This document shows positions 25,864-35,581 of a stretch of DNA of 51,407 nucleotides, piece by piece. The first letter of the stretch is position 1, and every line of letters starts with the position of its first letter. Position numbers and translations under genes: made by a program. The stretch is from assembly GCA_017622215.1 (NCBI GenBank), contig JAGARO010000003.1, forward strand, positions 1 through 51,407, in the 5' to 3' direction. The notes beneath the pieces were generated by a model. The model searched no databases, was not told where the DNA came from, and was given only the letters and a program-made list of their open reading frames with translations. The stretch comes from Clostridia bacterium (GTDB taxonomy: Bacteria; Bacillota; Clostridia; Monoglobales; Monoglobaceae).

Positions 25864-26822
25864 AATAGAACTTCCTTTCCCTGTTTTGCACTTTCATACA
25901 TTGCAAAAACAGCTTTCATTGTATTTTCTGTATTATCAATAGAAATTTTCTTGTCTTTTTCGTAATATTCTTTGATTACCTTTTCGTGGCCTGTGCCCCA
26001 GTAGTCCTTGCCGAATGTTGCAGAGTCATCGTGGGTTATCTGCACTCCGTCGCGGTATAAGGCGTTGTCCAGATATTCAAAGGTTGCTTTTTCAAAGACA
26101 TACTTTATATATATAGGTTCGTTTGTTTCGTTGCCGTTTGTGGCGTAAAAGCTTGCCTTTGCACCATTTTCAAAGGTCAGCTCTGCGTCGATTGTGTCTT
26201 CAACCTCAATTACATTTTTTAATGTGCGGTTTTCCACTTTTGCAGTAACGCTCTTTGCCTTTCCGCCGATGTACAGGCACAAATCAAGAGTGTGGATTGC
26301 CTGATTTATGAGGACTCCGCCACCTTCTTTATTGAGTTTGCCACGCCAGTCGGCGCTGTCGTAATAGGCCTTGTCCCTGTGCCAGAGAAGTTTTGCCTCA
26401 ACCTCTTTAAGCTGTCCTAAATCTTCAGTTTCTAAAATTTCCTTAAGGGCAACAACAGAGTTGTTACGTCTGTTCTGGAACATTACTGAGATTTTATCCT
26501 TATATGGAAGAAGTTTCTCAAATTCTTCTTTAAGCATTGTTACAGGTTTTTCGAGGATTACCTCTATTCCCTTTTTTACTGCCTTTTCAGCCATTTCAAA
26601 ATGGAGGTAGTGGGGAGTGCAGATGTGGACTGTGTCAATTCCGCTGTCTAACATCTCATCATAATCGGAAAAGGCCTGTCCGCCATAGATTTCTGTGGCT
26701 TTTACTGCTCTTTCAAAATCCTTGTCGCAGATTGCGCTTAAAACTACATTTTCAGATTTTAATATTCCTGCTGCGTGGTTGGGGGCGACTGCTCCGAAAC
26801 CGACTATTGCTGCTTTTTTCAT
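25860..26822 (-). CDS. Gfo/Idh/MocA-family oxidoreductase (second copy)
   Basis: A 320-residue NAD(P)-dependent sugar dehydrogenase. The N-terminal Rossmann motif is [15 protein letters not shown] and the active-site EKPVTM holds the conserved Lys. The [15 protein letters not shown] segment carries the conserved His. It overlaps uxuA by 4 bases and directly follows a TIM-barrel isomerase gene. Members oxidise sugar or inositol hydroxyls to keto groups; the substrate is not evident. Confidence 0.92.
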   Translation of the reverse strand: MKKAAIVGFGAVAPNHAAGILKSENVVLSAICDKDFERAVKATEIYGGQAFSDYDEMLDSGIDTVHICTPHYLHFEMAEKAVKKGIEVILEKPVTMLKEEFEKLLPYKDKISVMFQNRRNNSVVALKEILETEDLGQLKEVEAKLLWHRDKAYYDSADWRGKLNKEGGGVLINQAIHTLDLCLYIGGKAKSVTAKVENRTLKNVIEVEDTIDAELTFENGAKASFYATNGNETNEPIYIKYVFEKATFEYLDNALYRDGVQITHDDSATFGKDYWGTGHEKVIKEYYEKDKKISIDNTENTMKAVFAMYESAKQGKEVLL

Positions 26823-27599
26823 TTAGATAAATCCTCTCTCTGACAAATAGTCATAGCTTGTTTTAAGACATTCAAATGGGTCTGTTTTGCAGGTATCCTG
26901 TTCTACAACTGCCCACTTTACGCCTGCATCTTCACAAGCCTTTGTGATTTCATCCCAGTCAAGATTTCCCTTGCCGATTTCACACATTTCACTTTCGTTT
27001 GCAACCATTTTTAAATCCTTATAGTGAACTACAATTGCTCTGTCACCAAGCTTTTTGATGAACTTTGCAGGGTCAATTCCTGCGTATGCTACCCAATATA
27101 AGTCAACAATAAATTTAAGGTTTGGCATATCCATTAAATATTCAATAAGGTACTTTCCCTTTTCGTCTTTCTGGAAGTCAAGAGCGTGGTTATGGTAGCC
27201 GAATTCTATGCCATGCTTATTAAATTCAGTAGCAATTTCGTTAAGTCTTTCTGCTGTCTTCTGAACTAAGCTCCAGTCAGTAATAGGCTCCCACTGTTTT
27301 CCGTCAGGAAGAGGGAGTGAGCCTATGCCTGCAATATTTATGCCCATATCCTTATGAAACTGGATTGCTTCCTCAAGTCTTTCGTCATAGTCAGCCCAGT
27401 TTCTGTGGGTACAGCAAGGGTGCATATGGTATTTATCAAGACTTGCTCTTAAGTCCTTTGCAGGAATTTCTGCAATTCCCGATATCTGCACACACTTATA
27501 GCCTATTTCGTGAAGTTTTTTTATTGTTTCGTCAAAGGCTTCTGCACTTCCGCAAAAGTCTCTTACTGTAAATAACTGTGCACCTATTCTCTTATCCAT
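26823..27599 (-). CDS. Sugar phosphate isomerase/epimerase (TIM barrel, second copy)
   Basis: A 258-residue AP-endonuclease-2-like barrel. Metal-ligand segments are visible: GYHNHALDF, FIVDLYWVAYAG, VVHYKDLK and AVVEQDTC. The ATG at 27599 follows TTGGAG; an upstream in-frame codon is rejected for lack of a ribosome site. The stop abuts the next Gfo/Idh gene. The pairing with a Gfo/Idh dehydrogenase suggests a keto-sugar step. The exact reaction is unknown. Confidence 0.88.
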   Translation of the reverse strand: MDKRIGAQLFTVRDFCGSAEAFDETIKKLHEIGYKCVQISGIAEIPAKDLRASLDKYHMHPCCTHRNWADYDERLEEAIQFHKDMGINIAGIGSLPLPDGKQWEPITDWSLVQKTAERLNEIATEFNKHGIEFGYHNHALDFQKDEKGKYLIEYLMDMPNLKFIVDLYWVAYAGIDPAKFIKKLGDRAIVVHYKDLKMVANESEMCEIGKGNLDWDEITKACEDAGVKWAVVEQDTCKTDPFECLKTSYDYLSERGFI

Positions 27600-27634
27600 A
27601 ATTAACGCTCCAATCTGTTTTATAACGCACAAAG

Positions 27635-27661
27635 CGGCATAAGGGAATTTCCCTTATGCCG
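27635..27661 (-). terminator. Intercistronic stem-loop in hexuronate operon
   Basis: An 11-bp stem CGGCATAAGGG/CCCTTATGCCG with a 5-base loop sits between the first Gfo/Idh gene and the second isomerase gene. It lacks a proper T-tract on the minus strand, so it is more likely an attenuator or RNA-processing or stability hairpin than a full terminator. Confidence 0.55.
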
Positions 27662-27667
27662 ATTTTC

Positions 27668-28828
27668 TTAAAATGTTCCGTCGAGATTTACAACCTGTTT
27701 CTTAACTTCAGGCTTTACATAAGTTGATTTTTCAATCTTCTCCATAAGAAGTTCATAATATTTTTCGTGTGGGAAGTTATTTACGTCAACAACCTCGCCT
27801 GTCCAGGCACTGAGGTGGGCTGAATTGGAGATTGTAAGTCCCTTTACGCCCTCAAAACCAGGAGCTAAAAGTTCTTCGCCTGAAAGAACTGCATCTGCGA
27901 AGTTATTAAGAATTCCCTTGTGTTCAGGATTTTCTCCGACAACTTCAACATCAATTTCTGTCTTTTCAGGTGAGCCGAATGGCTTTGTATTAATCTTATC
28001 AAATTCTCTCTCGGAGATTTCGTTCTTTGTGAAATGGATTTTGTCCTGTTCTACAACAACCTTACCCATATCACAGGCAATTTCAAGACGGTTTGTGCCA
28101 GGTGCTTCACCTGTTGATGTGATATATGTACCTGTCATTCCGTTTTCATATTCCATAAAGATTGTTACATCATCTTCAGTTTCAATGTTGTGGTATTTTC
28201 CAAAGCCTGCTCTTGCCCAGATTTTGCTTGGCATTCCAAACATCCACTGCCAGAGATCAAGCTGGTGCGGGTTCTGGTTGATAAGAGCACCGCCGCCCTC
28301 TGTTTTCCAGGTTGAACGCCATTCGGAGCTGTCGTGGTATGCCTGCGGTCTGTACCAGTCAGTAATTGTCCACTGTACTCTCTTAATTCCGCCAAGTTCT
28401 CCGTTTAATATCATTTCGCGGAGTTTTCTGTAAACAGGGTTTGTTCTCTGGTTATACATAATGCCGAAAACTCCCTGTGAGTTTTTAGCAACTTCGTTCA
28501 TTTCGAGAACCTGCTTTGTATATACCCCTGCAGGTTTTTCTGTGATTACATTAAGACCTTTCTTTAAGCCTTCAATTGCGATTTCAGCGTGGTCGTAGTG
28601 TGGTGTTGCAACGATAATTGTGTCGCAAAGACCGCTGTTTATTAAGGCTGTTGCGTTATCGAAAGTGGCAACATCAGGATAAAGCTCCTTTGATACTGCA
28701 ATTCTTTCAGGGTCAATATCACAGATTGCACAAAGCTCCATCTTCGGAACTTTGCCGTCCATAATTGTTTTTGCGTGGCCTGAACCCATATTACCAAAGC
28801 CGATTATACCAAATTTAAGTTTTTCCAT
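27668..28828 (-). CDS. Gfo/Idh/MocA-family oxidoreductase (first copy)
   Basis: A 386-residue NAD(P)-dependent dehydrogenase with Rossmann motif IIGFGNMGSGHAKTI, the catalytic EKPAGVY (Lys) and WKTEGGGALINQNPHQLDLW (His). It is about 65 residues longer than the second copy, mostly in the C-terminal domain. The ATG at 28828 shares one base with the upstream stop, so it is coupled to the first isomerase gene. Confidence 0.92.
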   Translation of the reverse strand: MEKLKFGIIGFGNMGSGHAKTIMDGKVPKMELCAICDIDPERIAVSKELYPDVATFDNATALINSGLCDTIIVATPHYDHAEIAIEGLKKGLNVITEKPAGVYTKQVLEMNEVAKNSQGVFGIMYNQRTNPVYRKLREMILNGELGGIKRVQWTITDWYRPQAYHDSSEWRSTWKTEGGGALINQNPHQLDLWQWMFGMPSKIWARAGFGKYHNIETEDDVTIFMEYENGMTGTYITSTGEAPGTNRLEIACDMGKVVVEQDKIHFTKNEISEREFDKINTKPFGSPEKTEIDVEVVGENPEHKGILNNFADAVLSGEELLAPGFEGVKGLTISNSAHLSAWTGEVVDVNNFPHEKYYELLMEKIEKSTYVKPEVKKQVVNLDGTF

Positions 28829-29682
28829 TATTTCTGCACCCTTTCTATTATTTCGCAAAGTGAGTTAAAGGCAAGGGCAAAGGTTTCTTCTCCGCCTTTT
28901 TCAAGCTTTAACATCTTATCGTCAAGCTCTAAATCTGCCAGTCCCTCGAATGAACCTAAATGTGGCTCCATTGAAACAAAGCCGTCATATTTTTCGTCAA
29001 TAAGTTTTTTCATTATATAAGGATAGTTTCCAAGACCCTGTCCCGGAGGCACGATTGTACCGTCCTCTTTTGAGTCCTTAACGTGGAAATACGCCTCGTA
29101 TTTTCTCAGTCTGTCAAAGGCTTCAACTGTATTTTCTCCGCACTGTACGAAGTTGGCTGCGTCGAAAACGCCCTTGAAGTTGTCGCAATACAGATTTTCA
29201 AACAAATCCTCGCAACGCTTAATTGTGTCCCCGTATATGTCCTTTTCGTTTTCGTGAAGAAGAATTATATCTTCCTGTTTTGCGTAGTCAATAAGCTGTC
29301 TGAGTCTATTAAAAACTTCATCCCTGTGGTCAGCAGGATTTTCCCCCTGTGGGATGAAAAAGCTGAACATTCTTATGTACTTTGCACCCAGCCTTTTAGC
29401 AATCCATACTGTTCTCTTATACTTTTCAAAATGTGGCTCAAAGTCCTCATTTATAAATATTTTGCCGATTGGCGAGCCGATGGAGGAAGCCTTTATCCCG
29501 TAGAGATTCATTACTGTGATAAGGTTTTCAACCTCTTCGTCTGTAAGGTCTGAAACATTTGTTCCGTTTATGCCTCTTGGCTCAAAATATCTTATGCCCA
29601 TTTTATTAAGGGCTGTGAACTGTATTATAATATCTTTATCTATTTCATCGGAAAAACCCGAAAACTTAAAGCTTAAATTCAT
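28828..29682 (-). CDS. Sugar phosphate isomerase/epimerase (TIM barrel, first copy)
   Basis: A 284-residue xylose-isomerase-like barrel with metal-binding segments ILLHENEKD, GVFDAANF, YFHVKDSK and VSMEPHLG. The ATG at 29682 follows GGAGG by 8 bases. It is the first gene of the seven-gene hexuronate operon. It could be an epimerase, isomerase or lyase on a 3-keto sugar formed by the neighbouring Gfo/Idh enzyme. Confidence 0.88.
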   Translation of the reverse strand: MNLSFKFSGFSDEIDKDIIIQFTALNKMGIRYFEPRGINGTNVSDLTDEEVENLITVMNLYGIKASSIGSPIGKIFINEDFEPHFEKYKRTVWIAKRLGAKYIRMFSFFIPQGENPADHRDEVFNRLRQLIDYAKQEDIILLHENEKDIYGDTIKRCEDLFENLYCDNFKGVFDAANFVQCGENTVEAFDRLRKYEAYFHVKDSKEDGTIVPPGQGLGNYPYIMKKLIDEKYDGFVSMEPHLGSFEGLADLELDDKMLKLEKGGEETFALAFNSLCEIIERVQK

Positions 29683-29703
29683 TGTGCATACCTCCACGCC
29701 TAT

Positions 29704-29732
29704 AATCTACCATATTTCTCAAGGTTTTTCAA
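29704..29732 (-). promoter_or_regulatory. Promoter of hexuronate operon
   Basis: On the minus strand, TTGAAA (29727-29732), 17-base spacer, TAGATT (29704-29709). No regulator gene or convincing operator is visible next to it. Confidence 0.5.
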
Positions 29733-29763
29733 TAGTTTTATATTAAAATTAGGTTACAATTTC

Positions 29764-29794
29764 AAAAAAAACAGCCCGATTTTTCGAGCTGTTT
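29764..29794 (-). terminator. Terminator after pyridoxal kinase gene
   Basis: On the minus strand, stem AACAGCTCGA/TCGGGCTGTT (one G-T pair) with an A-rich loop is followed by eight T. Confidence 0.85.
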
Positions 29795-29798
29795 CATT

Positions 29799-30674
29799 TT
29801 ATATTTCAATATGATAGGTTTCAAACTCTTTTTTGGAGAAATATTCTGCCAGAACAGGCTCAAATAAAACTCCGTTTTCCACCTGCATCTGTGGATGTTT
29901 CATTGTTTCTCTTATGGCTTTTTTGCAGAAGCCTACGGCTATGTCTGAGGCTTCAATAAAGGAATAACCCTTAAGGCAGGCTCCTGTAAGAACGCTTGTG
30001 AAAACGTCCCCTGTGCCGTGGAATGGTCTGTTTACAAAACCACAGTCAACCTTATAATATTTTCCATTATCGTAAACTGCAACGCACATTGAGTTTTCAC
30101 TTGTCATTATGCTTGTGATTGCGATTTTGTCTATGCCCAGCTTACTTAATTTTTCAAGATATTCTTTAATCTGTGAGTTATTAAGATAACCCTTTGGGTA
30201 TTCTTCGTCAAGAAGCAGGCAGGTTTCTGTTAAATTCGGCGTGATTATATCTGCTTTTTTAACGAGCTGTTTCATATTTTCTGTAAGCTCCAGCATTCTC
30301 TCGGAGTAAAGTCCGTCTTCGCAAAGGGTTGCGTCTCCTAAAACAGGGTCAACCACAACAAGACTGTCCTTACCGAAATCCTCAATAAAGTTTTCAAGTA
30401 TTTCAATCTGCTTTTTACTTCCCATATAACCGCTGTAGATTGCGTCAAAATGGAGACCTAAGGTTTTCCAGTGGTCAATAATTTTCGGCATTTCCTCTGT
30501 TAAATCGCAAAATGTATAGCCCTCAAACTTATAGGTGTGTGTGGAGAGGACTGCGGTAGGGAGAGGGCAGGCTTCAATTCCCATTGCGGAGAGGATTGGA
30601 AGTCCCTCTGTAAGAGAAACTCTGCCGTAGCCTGATAAATCGTGGACTAGAGCCACCTTTGGTATTATATTCAT
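29799..30674 (-). CDS. Pyridoxal/pyridoxamine kinase
   Basis: A 291-residue ribokinase-fold enzyme of the PdxY/PdxK type, phosphorylating B6 vitamers with ATP. Signature parts are VALVHDLSGYGRVSL, DPVLGD, ITPNLTETCLLL and the anion-hole motif FHGTGDVFTSVL near residue 225. The start ATG lies 4 bases after the pseudouridine synthase stop, so the two are co-transcribed. Confidence 0.9.
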   Translation of the reverse strand: MNIIPKVALVHDLSGYGRVSLTEGLPILSAMGIEACPLPTAVLSTHTYKFEGYTFCDLTEEMPKIIDHWKTLGLHFDAIYSGYMGSKKQIEILENFIEDFGKDSLVVVDPVLGDATLCEDGLYSERMLELTENMKQLVKKADIITPNLTETCLLLDEEYPKGYLNNSQIKEYLEKLSKLGIDKIAITSIMTSENSMCVAVYDNGKYYKVDCGFVNRPFHGTGDVFTSVLTGACLKGYSFIEASDIAVGFCKKAIRETMKHPQMQVENGVLFEPVLAEYFSKKEFETYHIEI

Positions 30675-30678
30675 AGGA

Positions 30679-31383
30679 TTACACTCCTTCTGTTAAAGCG
30701 TTAAATTCTTCTTCGGTTAGTTCCCGACACTGACCCAGCTGAAGATTTTCGTCGAGTTCAAGGTTGTTCATTTTAATTCGTTTTAAGAATACAACCTTAT
30801 TTCCCACAGATTCAAACATTCGTTTTACCTGATGGAATTTGCCCTCGGAAATTGTGAGGTTTATTTCGTTTTCGTTTAAAATTTCCAAAGTTGCAGGTTT
30901 TGTTTTGTAGCCGTCATCTAAAGTTACGCCTTTTTTAAATTTGTCAATATATTCGGTTTTTGCAGAGGTTTCAAGCCTTGCAAAGTAGGTTTTTGGTACG
31001 TGCTTTTTCGGGGAAAGAAGTCTGTGGGCTAAATCTCCGTCGTCTGTGAGAATAAGCAGGCCCTCTGTGTCAATGTCAAGGCGTCCCACTGGGAACGGCT
31101 CGAAGTGGAGATATTCCTCGGGGACAAGCTCTAAAACAACCCTGTCTCTTTTGTCCCAGGTTGCCGACACAAAGCCCTGTGGCTTATTCATTATAAGATA
31201 GATGTGTTTTTTATATATAATTCTTTCTCCAAAGGCAAAAACTTCGTCTTTGTTTTCGTCGATTTTAAGCTCGGGGCGGAGATTGTCCTGGCCTGCAACC
31301 CTTATACTGCCTGACTTTATAAGCTTTTTAATTTCAGTTCTTGTGCCCAGACCGCAGTCTGCAAGAAATTTATCAAGACGCAT
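30679..31383 (-). CDS. RsuA-family rRNA pseudouridine synthase
   Basis: A 234-residue enzyme with an N-terminal S4 RNA-binding domain (MRLDKFLADCGLGTRTEIKK) and a catalytic domain containing PVGRLDIDTEGLLILTDDG (catalytic Asp) and EGKFHQVKRMF. It probably converts a single 16S rRNA uridine to pseudouridine. Start ATG follows AAAGGTG. Confidence 0.93.
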   Translation of the reverse strand: MRLDKFLADCGLGTRTEIKKLIKSGSIRVAGQDNLRPELKIDENKDEVFAFGERIIYKKHIYLIMNKPQGFVSATWDKRDRVVLELVPEEYLHFEPFPVGRLDIDTEGLLILTDDGDLAHRLLSPKKHVPKTYFARLETSAKTEYIDKFKKGVTLDDGYKTKPATLEILNENEINLTISEGKFHQVKRMFESVGNKVVFLKRIKMNNLELDENLQLGQCRELTEEEFNALTEGV

Positions 31384-31425
31384 ATTTTCACCTTTCTTTC
31401 ATATAGTTTTATAGGAGTGAATTTT

Positions 31426-31839
31426 ATGTTATTTTTCAGAAAACACGGGATTTTAATAGGAATAATAATCTGTTTTATTATGCTTATCTTTATGGTTCTT
31501 GGAATTTTCAGCATTGATGAAGGCACCAACGCTATGATTACAGGATATCTTGAATATCTGGGCTATGAGGTGGGGGATAAGCCCCTTGAAATAACAAGAA
31601 TTACTATCCCTCAGGATTTTGACGCCATATATTCGTCCTATAATAAAATTCAGCTTGAGGCAGGATTTGACCTCTCCAAATACAAGGGTAAAAGCCTTTC
31701 AAAATATTCCTATGAAGTGAAAAATCTTGACGGAGAGGGTGTTCGCGCCAACGTTTTAGTCTATGACGGAATTATAGTTGGAGGAGATATCAGCTCTCCG
31801 AAAACTGACGGTTTTCTTAAAAGTCTGTCTCCAAAATAA
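31426..31839 (+). CDS. DUF4830 membrane-anchored protein
   Basis: A 137-residue protein with one N-terminal membrane helix (about 9-30) and an extracellular domain. That domain has ITIPQDFDAIYSSYNKIQ, GFDLSKYKGKSLSKYSYEV and GIIVGGDISSPKTDGF, which fit DUF4830. The function is unknown; such proteins are common in Clostridia. I prefer the ATG at 31426, 8 bases after AGGAG, over the in-frame GTG at 31417. Confidence 0.82.
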   Translation: MLFFRKHGILIGIIICFIMLIFMVLGIFSIDEGTNAMITGYLEYLGYEVGDKPLEITRITIPQDFDAIYSSYNKIQLEAGFDLSKYKGKSLSKYSYEVKNLDGEGVRANVLVYDGIIVGGDISSPKTDGFLKSLSPK

Positions 31840-31881
31840 TATTATATCACATATTTTAAGGTTTTTCCACCCTTTTTTCAT

Positions 31882-31910
31882 TTGACAAAAAATTTATGTT
31901 CTATTATAAT
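31882..31910 (+). promoter_or_regulatory. Promoter of YigZ-family gene
   Basis: TTGACA (31882-31887), 17-base spacer, TATAAT (31905-31910). The -10 overlaps the ATG at 31909, so translation must start further downstream. Confidence 0.85.
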
Positions 31911-31932
31911 GTTTTTGAAAGAAGGTGAGCTC

Positions 31933-32577
31933 TTGGCTGAAAGTTATTTTACAGTAAAAAATCCGGGTTGTGCGGAAATTGTGGAGAAAAAGTCACGGTT
32001 TATTGCAACTGTAAGGCCTGTTTCCTCGGAGACTGAGGCTGTGGCATTTATAAATGAAATAAAACAGAAATACTGGGACGCAAGACACAACGTCTATGCC
32101 TATATATTAAGAGAAAATAATATTCAGCGCTACACCGACGGCGGTGAGCCTGCAGGGACTGCGGGAGTGCCTGTCTTAGATATGCTTAAAAAAGAGGGGC
32201 TTACGGATATTGCTGTGGTTGTTACCCGTTATTTCGGGGGTATTTTACTTGGCACAGGCGGTCTTGTTCACGCCTACTCAAAGTCTGCGAGAGAGGGAGT
32301 TATTTCTGCTGAAAAGGTGGAGATGGTCCTTTGTTCGGGAATGGAAATTGATATGGACTACACTCTCCACGGAAAAATACTCAACGAGCTTTCGGACTGG
32401 GATATTGTTATGGGAGAGACTGTTTTTACAGACAGAGTCAAAATTCCTCTTTATATAAGAAGTTCACAGTGGGAGTCCTTACAGGACAGGCTTATTGATA
32501 TAACCAACGGAAAGGTTGAAGTTAATAAAACTGAAGAAAAATTCATAGGACTTAAATGCGATATGCTTGAAGCTTAA
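31933..32577 (+). CDS. YigZ/IMPACT family protein
   Basis: A 214-residue two-domain protein. The N-terminal domain includes EKKSRFIATV, YWDARHNVYAY, YTDGGEPAGTAGVP and VTRYFGGILLGTGGLVHAYS, which are hallmarks of the UPF0029/IMPACT family. DUF1949 is C-terminal. Homologs are linked to translation regulation or peptide cleavage, with no firm bacterial role. I chose the TTG at 31933, just after GAAGGTGA, because the only upstream ATG lies inside the -10 box. Confidence 0.92.
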   Translation: MAESYFTVKNPGCAEIVEKKSRFIATVRPVSSETEAVAFINEIKQKYWDARHNVYAYILRENNIQRYTDGGEPAGTAGVPVLDMLKKEGLTDIAVVVTRYFGGILLGTGGLVHAYSKSAREGVISAEKVEMVLCSGMEIDMDYTLHGKILNELSDWDIVMGETVFTDRVKIPLYIRSSQWESLQDRLIDITNGKVEVNKTEEKFIGLKCDMLEA

Positions 32578-32604
32578 AAAGTGCGGAAAAACCGCACTTT
32601 TTTT
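32576..32604 (+). terminator. Terminator after YigZ gene
   Basis: Stem AAAAAGTGCGG/CCGCACTTTTT with an A-rich loop and seven T. Confidence 0.93.
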
Positions 32605-32617
32605 CGTAAAAACCCTA

Positions 32618-32646
32618 TTGTCAAGGGAAATAAATTGTGTTATAAT
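32618..32646 (+). promoter_or_regulatory. secA promoter
   Basis: TTGTCA (32618-32623), 17-base spacer, TATAAT (32641-32646) with extended TG. It probably drives the whole secA-prfB-prfA-sua5-rimI run. Confidence 0.75.
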
Positions 32647-32705
32647 ATGAATAAGTATGACTTTATAATGGCAGAGAATGTTCTGTGAAAGGATTGGAGT
32701 TTGCT

Positions 32706-35567
32706 ATGAGCTTAAAAGGAATGATTGAAAAGGTTATCGGTACATACAGCGACCGTGCCCTTAAAAAAATTACTCCTGTTGCCGACAAGGTTATGGCACT
32801 GGAGAGTGAAATTGAAAAGCTTTCCGATGAGGAATTGAGAAATAAAACTTTTGAATTTAAGGAAAGACTTGCAAAGGGAGAAACATTAGACGATATTCTC
32901 CCTGAAGCTTTTGCAGTCTGCCGAGAGGCATCCTGGCGTGTGCTTGGAATGAAGCACTTCTATGTTCAGGTTATCGGCGGTATCGTTCTTCATCAGGGAA
33001 GAATTGCTGAAATGAAAACAGGTGAAGGTAAAACTTTGGTTGCTACTTTGGCGGCTTACCTTAACGCACTCACAGGCAAAGGAGTTCACGTTGTAACTGT
33101 AAACGATTACCTTGCAAAGCGTGATAGCGAATGGATGGGCAAGCTTTATAACTTTTTGGGGCTTACTGTGGGTCTTATTATAAGCGATATGATGCCTGAC
33201 GAGAAGAAAGAGGCGTATAATGCCGATATTACCTACGGTACAAACAATGAAATGGGCTTTGACTATCTCCGCGATAACATGGTTATCTATAAAGAGGAGA
33301 GGGTACAGAGAGGCCACGTTTTTGCTATTGTGGACGAAGTAGATAGTATTTTGATTGATGAGGCGAGAACTCCTCTTATTATTTCGGGTATCGGACAGAA
33401 GTCAAATGTCCTCTATCAGCAGGCTGACGCTTTTGTAAAGGGATTGTCTTATAAAAAGGTTGTTGAAACCAACGCAAAAGAGCAGGACGAAGATGTTTAT
33501 GCCGATGTAGATTATGTTGTTGACGAAAAGGCAAGAACAGCTACTCTTACACCAAAGGGCGTAAAGAAAGCTGAGGAATATTTTGGAATTGAAAATCTTA
33601 CTGACCCTGACAATATGCTCCTTTCACACCATATCAATCAGGCTGTGAAAGCCTACGGAATTATGCACAGGGATACAGAATACGTTGTAAAAGACGGACA
33701 GGTGCTTATTGTTGACGAGTTCACAGGACGAATTATGTTTGGAAGAAGATACAGCGACGGTCTTCACCAGGCTATTGAGGCAAAGGAGCACGTTAAGGTT
33801 GAAAATGAAAGCAGAACTCTTGCTACAATCACACTCCAGAACTACTTCAGAATGTATGAAAAGCTTTCAGGTATGACCGGTACTGCACAGACTGAAGAAG
33901 ATGAATTCCAGGAGATTTACAGCCTTGATGTTGTTGTAATACCTACAAATAAGCCTCTTGTAAGAGAGGATTTGCCTGATGCAATATTTAAAAATGAAAT
34001 GGGAAAACTTCAGGCTGTTATAAGAGAGGTAGAGGCTGTGCACGCTATGGGACAGCCTGTGCTTATCGGTACAGTTTCCATAGAAAAGTCTGAACTTTTA
34101 AGCAAAATGCTTAAAATGAAAGGCATTAAGCACAATGTTTTAAACGCTAAATTCCACGAAAAAGAAGCTGAGATTGTTGCACAGGCTGGTAAGCTTGGTG
34201 CAGTAACTATCGCTACAAATATGGCGGGACGAGGAACTGATATTATCCTCGGCGGTAACGCTGAATTTATGGCGAAGGCTGAAATGGCAAAGCTTGGATA
34301 CTCCGAGGATATGATTGTTCAGGCAACAGGCTTCTCTGAAACGGGAGCTGAAATGCTTGCAAGAAAGCGGATGAGGGCTGAAAAGCTTACATTTGATTCT
34401 GTTGAGGATAAGGAAAAGAGATTTGAGGAGCTTTGCGAAGATTACAAGAAGCAGATTATAGAGGCGAGAGAAAAGTTTTCTGAACTGAACAGCCGTTTCA
34501 AAGAAGAAATAAGACCTGAACAGGAGAAAGTTCTTGAGGCGGGCGGACTTTATATTATGGGTACTGAACGCCACGAGTCAAGGCGTATTGATAACCAGCT
34601 CCGTGGCCGTGCAGGACGTCAGGGCGACAAGGGTAAATCTAAATTTTTCTTGGCTCTTGATGATGACCTTATGCGAATCTTTGCCGGGGATAAAATCAAC
34701 AGGGTTATGGAAATTGCGGGATTTTCTGACGACGAGGCGCTGGAGAGCCGTATGGTTTCAGGGGTTATTGAAACTGCACAGAGCCGTGTTGAAGGCAGAA
34801 ACTTTGATATAAGAAAGCACGTTTTAGAATACGATAACGTGAATAACCAGCAGAGAGAAATGATTTACGGTCAGCGTAATGAGGTTTTGGACGGCAAGGA
34901 TATTCAGGAAAGCATAAAGAAGATGATTTATGCGTCAATTGATAATATTGTATCAGCATACTCAGGGGACATTCCTGCAGAGGAGTGGGAATGGGATAAG
35001 CTTAAAGAGGCTTTATCAGCACATTTCTACGATATGGGAGATGAGCTTGACTATACTGAAACTGACATTGACCATATGACAAGGGACAGCCTCACAGAAG
35101 ATATTTACGAGAATGTTCTTAAGGAATACGAAAACCGTGAAGAGCTGTTTGGCAAGGACGAAAAGGGCAACGACAGAATCCGCGAGGCGGAGAGGATTAT
35201 TCTTCTTAAGGTTGTTGATATGAAGTGGATGGACCACATTGACGCCATGGAACAGCTTAAGCAGGGTATTAACTTAAGAGCCTACGCCCAGAAAGACCCT
35301 GTTGTTGAGTATAAATTTGAGGCTATGGATATGTTTGAGGAAATGATTGACTCAATCAAAATGGATACAACCAAACAGTTATTCCATATTATGCCTAAAA
35401 AGGTTATAAAGAGAGAACAGGTTGCAAAGCCTGTGTCAGCAGGCAACGGCGACGACGGAACTGTAAGAAAGAAGCCTGTTGTGAACAAGGATAAGGTGGG
35501 AAGAAATGACCCTTGTCCTTGCGGTTCAGGTAAAAAGTATAAGAACTGTTGTCTTAATAACCAGTAA
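32706..35567 (+). CDS. secA: Preprotein translocase ATPase SecA
   Basis: A 953-residue motor that drives proteins through SecYEG. Walker A is KTGEGKTL (about 102-109) and the DEAD-like box is DEVDSILID (about 208). The preprotein-binding domain follows, then [25 protein letters not shown], and a C-terminal zinc-binding SEC-C tail [13 protein letters not shown]. The ATG at 32706 follows TTGGAG; the in-frame upstream ATG lacks a site. It is followed by prfB after 14 bases, a common Firmicute order. Confidence 0.98.
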   Translation: MSLKGMIEKVIGTYSDRALKKITPVADKVMALESEIEKLSDEELRNKTFEFKERLAKGETLDDILPEAFAVCREASWRVLGMKHFYVQVIGGIVLHQGRIAEMKTGEGKTLVATLAAYLNALTGKGVHVVTVNDYLAKRDSEWMGKLYNFLGLTVGLIISDMMPDEKKEAYNADITYGTNNEMGFDYLRDNMVIYKEERVQRGHVFAIVDEVDSILIDEARTPLIISGIGQKSNVLYQQADAFVKGLSYKKVVETNAKEQDEDVYADVDYVVDEKARTATLTPKGVKKAEEYFGIENLTDPDNMLLSHHINQAVKAYGIMHRDTEYVVKDGQVLIVDEFTGRIMFGRRYSDGLHQAIEAKEHVKVENESRTLATITLQNYFRMYEKLSGMTGTAQTEEDEFQEIYSLDVVVIPTNKPLVREDLPDAIFKNEMGKLQAVIREVEAVHAMGQPVLIGTVSIEKSELLSKMLKMKGIKHNVLNAKFHEKEAEIVAQAGKLGAVTIATNMAGRGTDIILGGNAEFMAKAEMAKLGYSEDMIVQATGFSETGAEMLARKRMRAEKLTFDSVEDKEKRFEELCEDYKKQIIEAREKFSELNSRFKEEIRPEQEKVLEAGGLYIMGTERHESRRIDNQLRGRAGRQGDKGKSKFFLALDDDLMRIFAGDKINRVMEIAGFSDDEALESRMVSGVIETAQSRVEGRNFDIRKHVLEYDNVNNQQREMIYGQRNEVLDGKDIQESIKKMIYASIDNIVSAYSGDIPAEEWEWDKLKEALSAHFYDMGDELDYTETDIDHMTRDSLTEDIYENVLKEYENREELFGKDEKGNDRIREAERIILLKVVDMKWMDHIDAMEQLKQGINLRAYAQKDPVVEYKFEAMDMFEEMIDSIKMDTTKQLFHIMPKKVIKREQVAKPVSAGNGDDGTVRKKPVVNKDKVGRNDPCPCGSGKKYKNCCLNNQ

Positions 35568-35581
35568 AAGAAGGTGATTTT

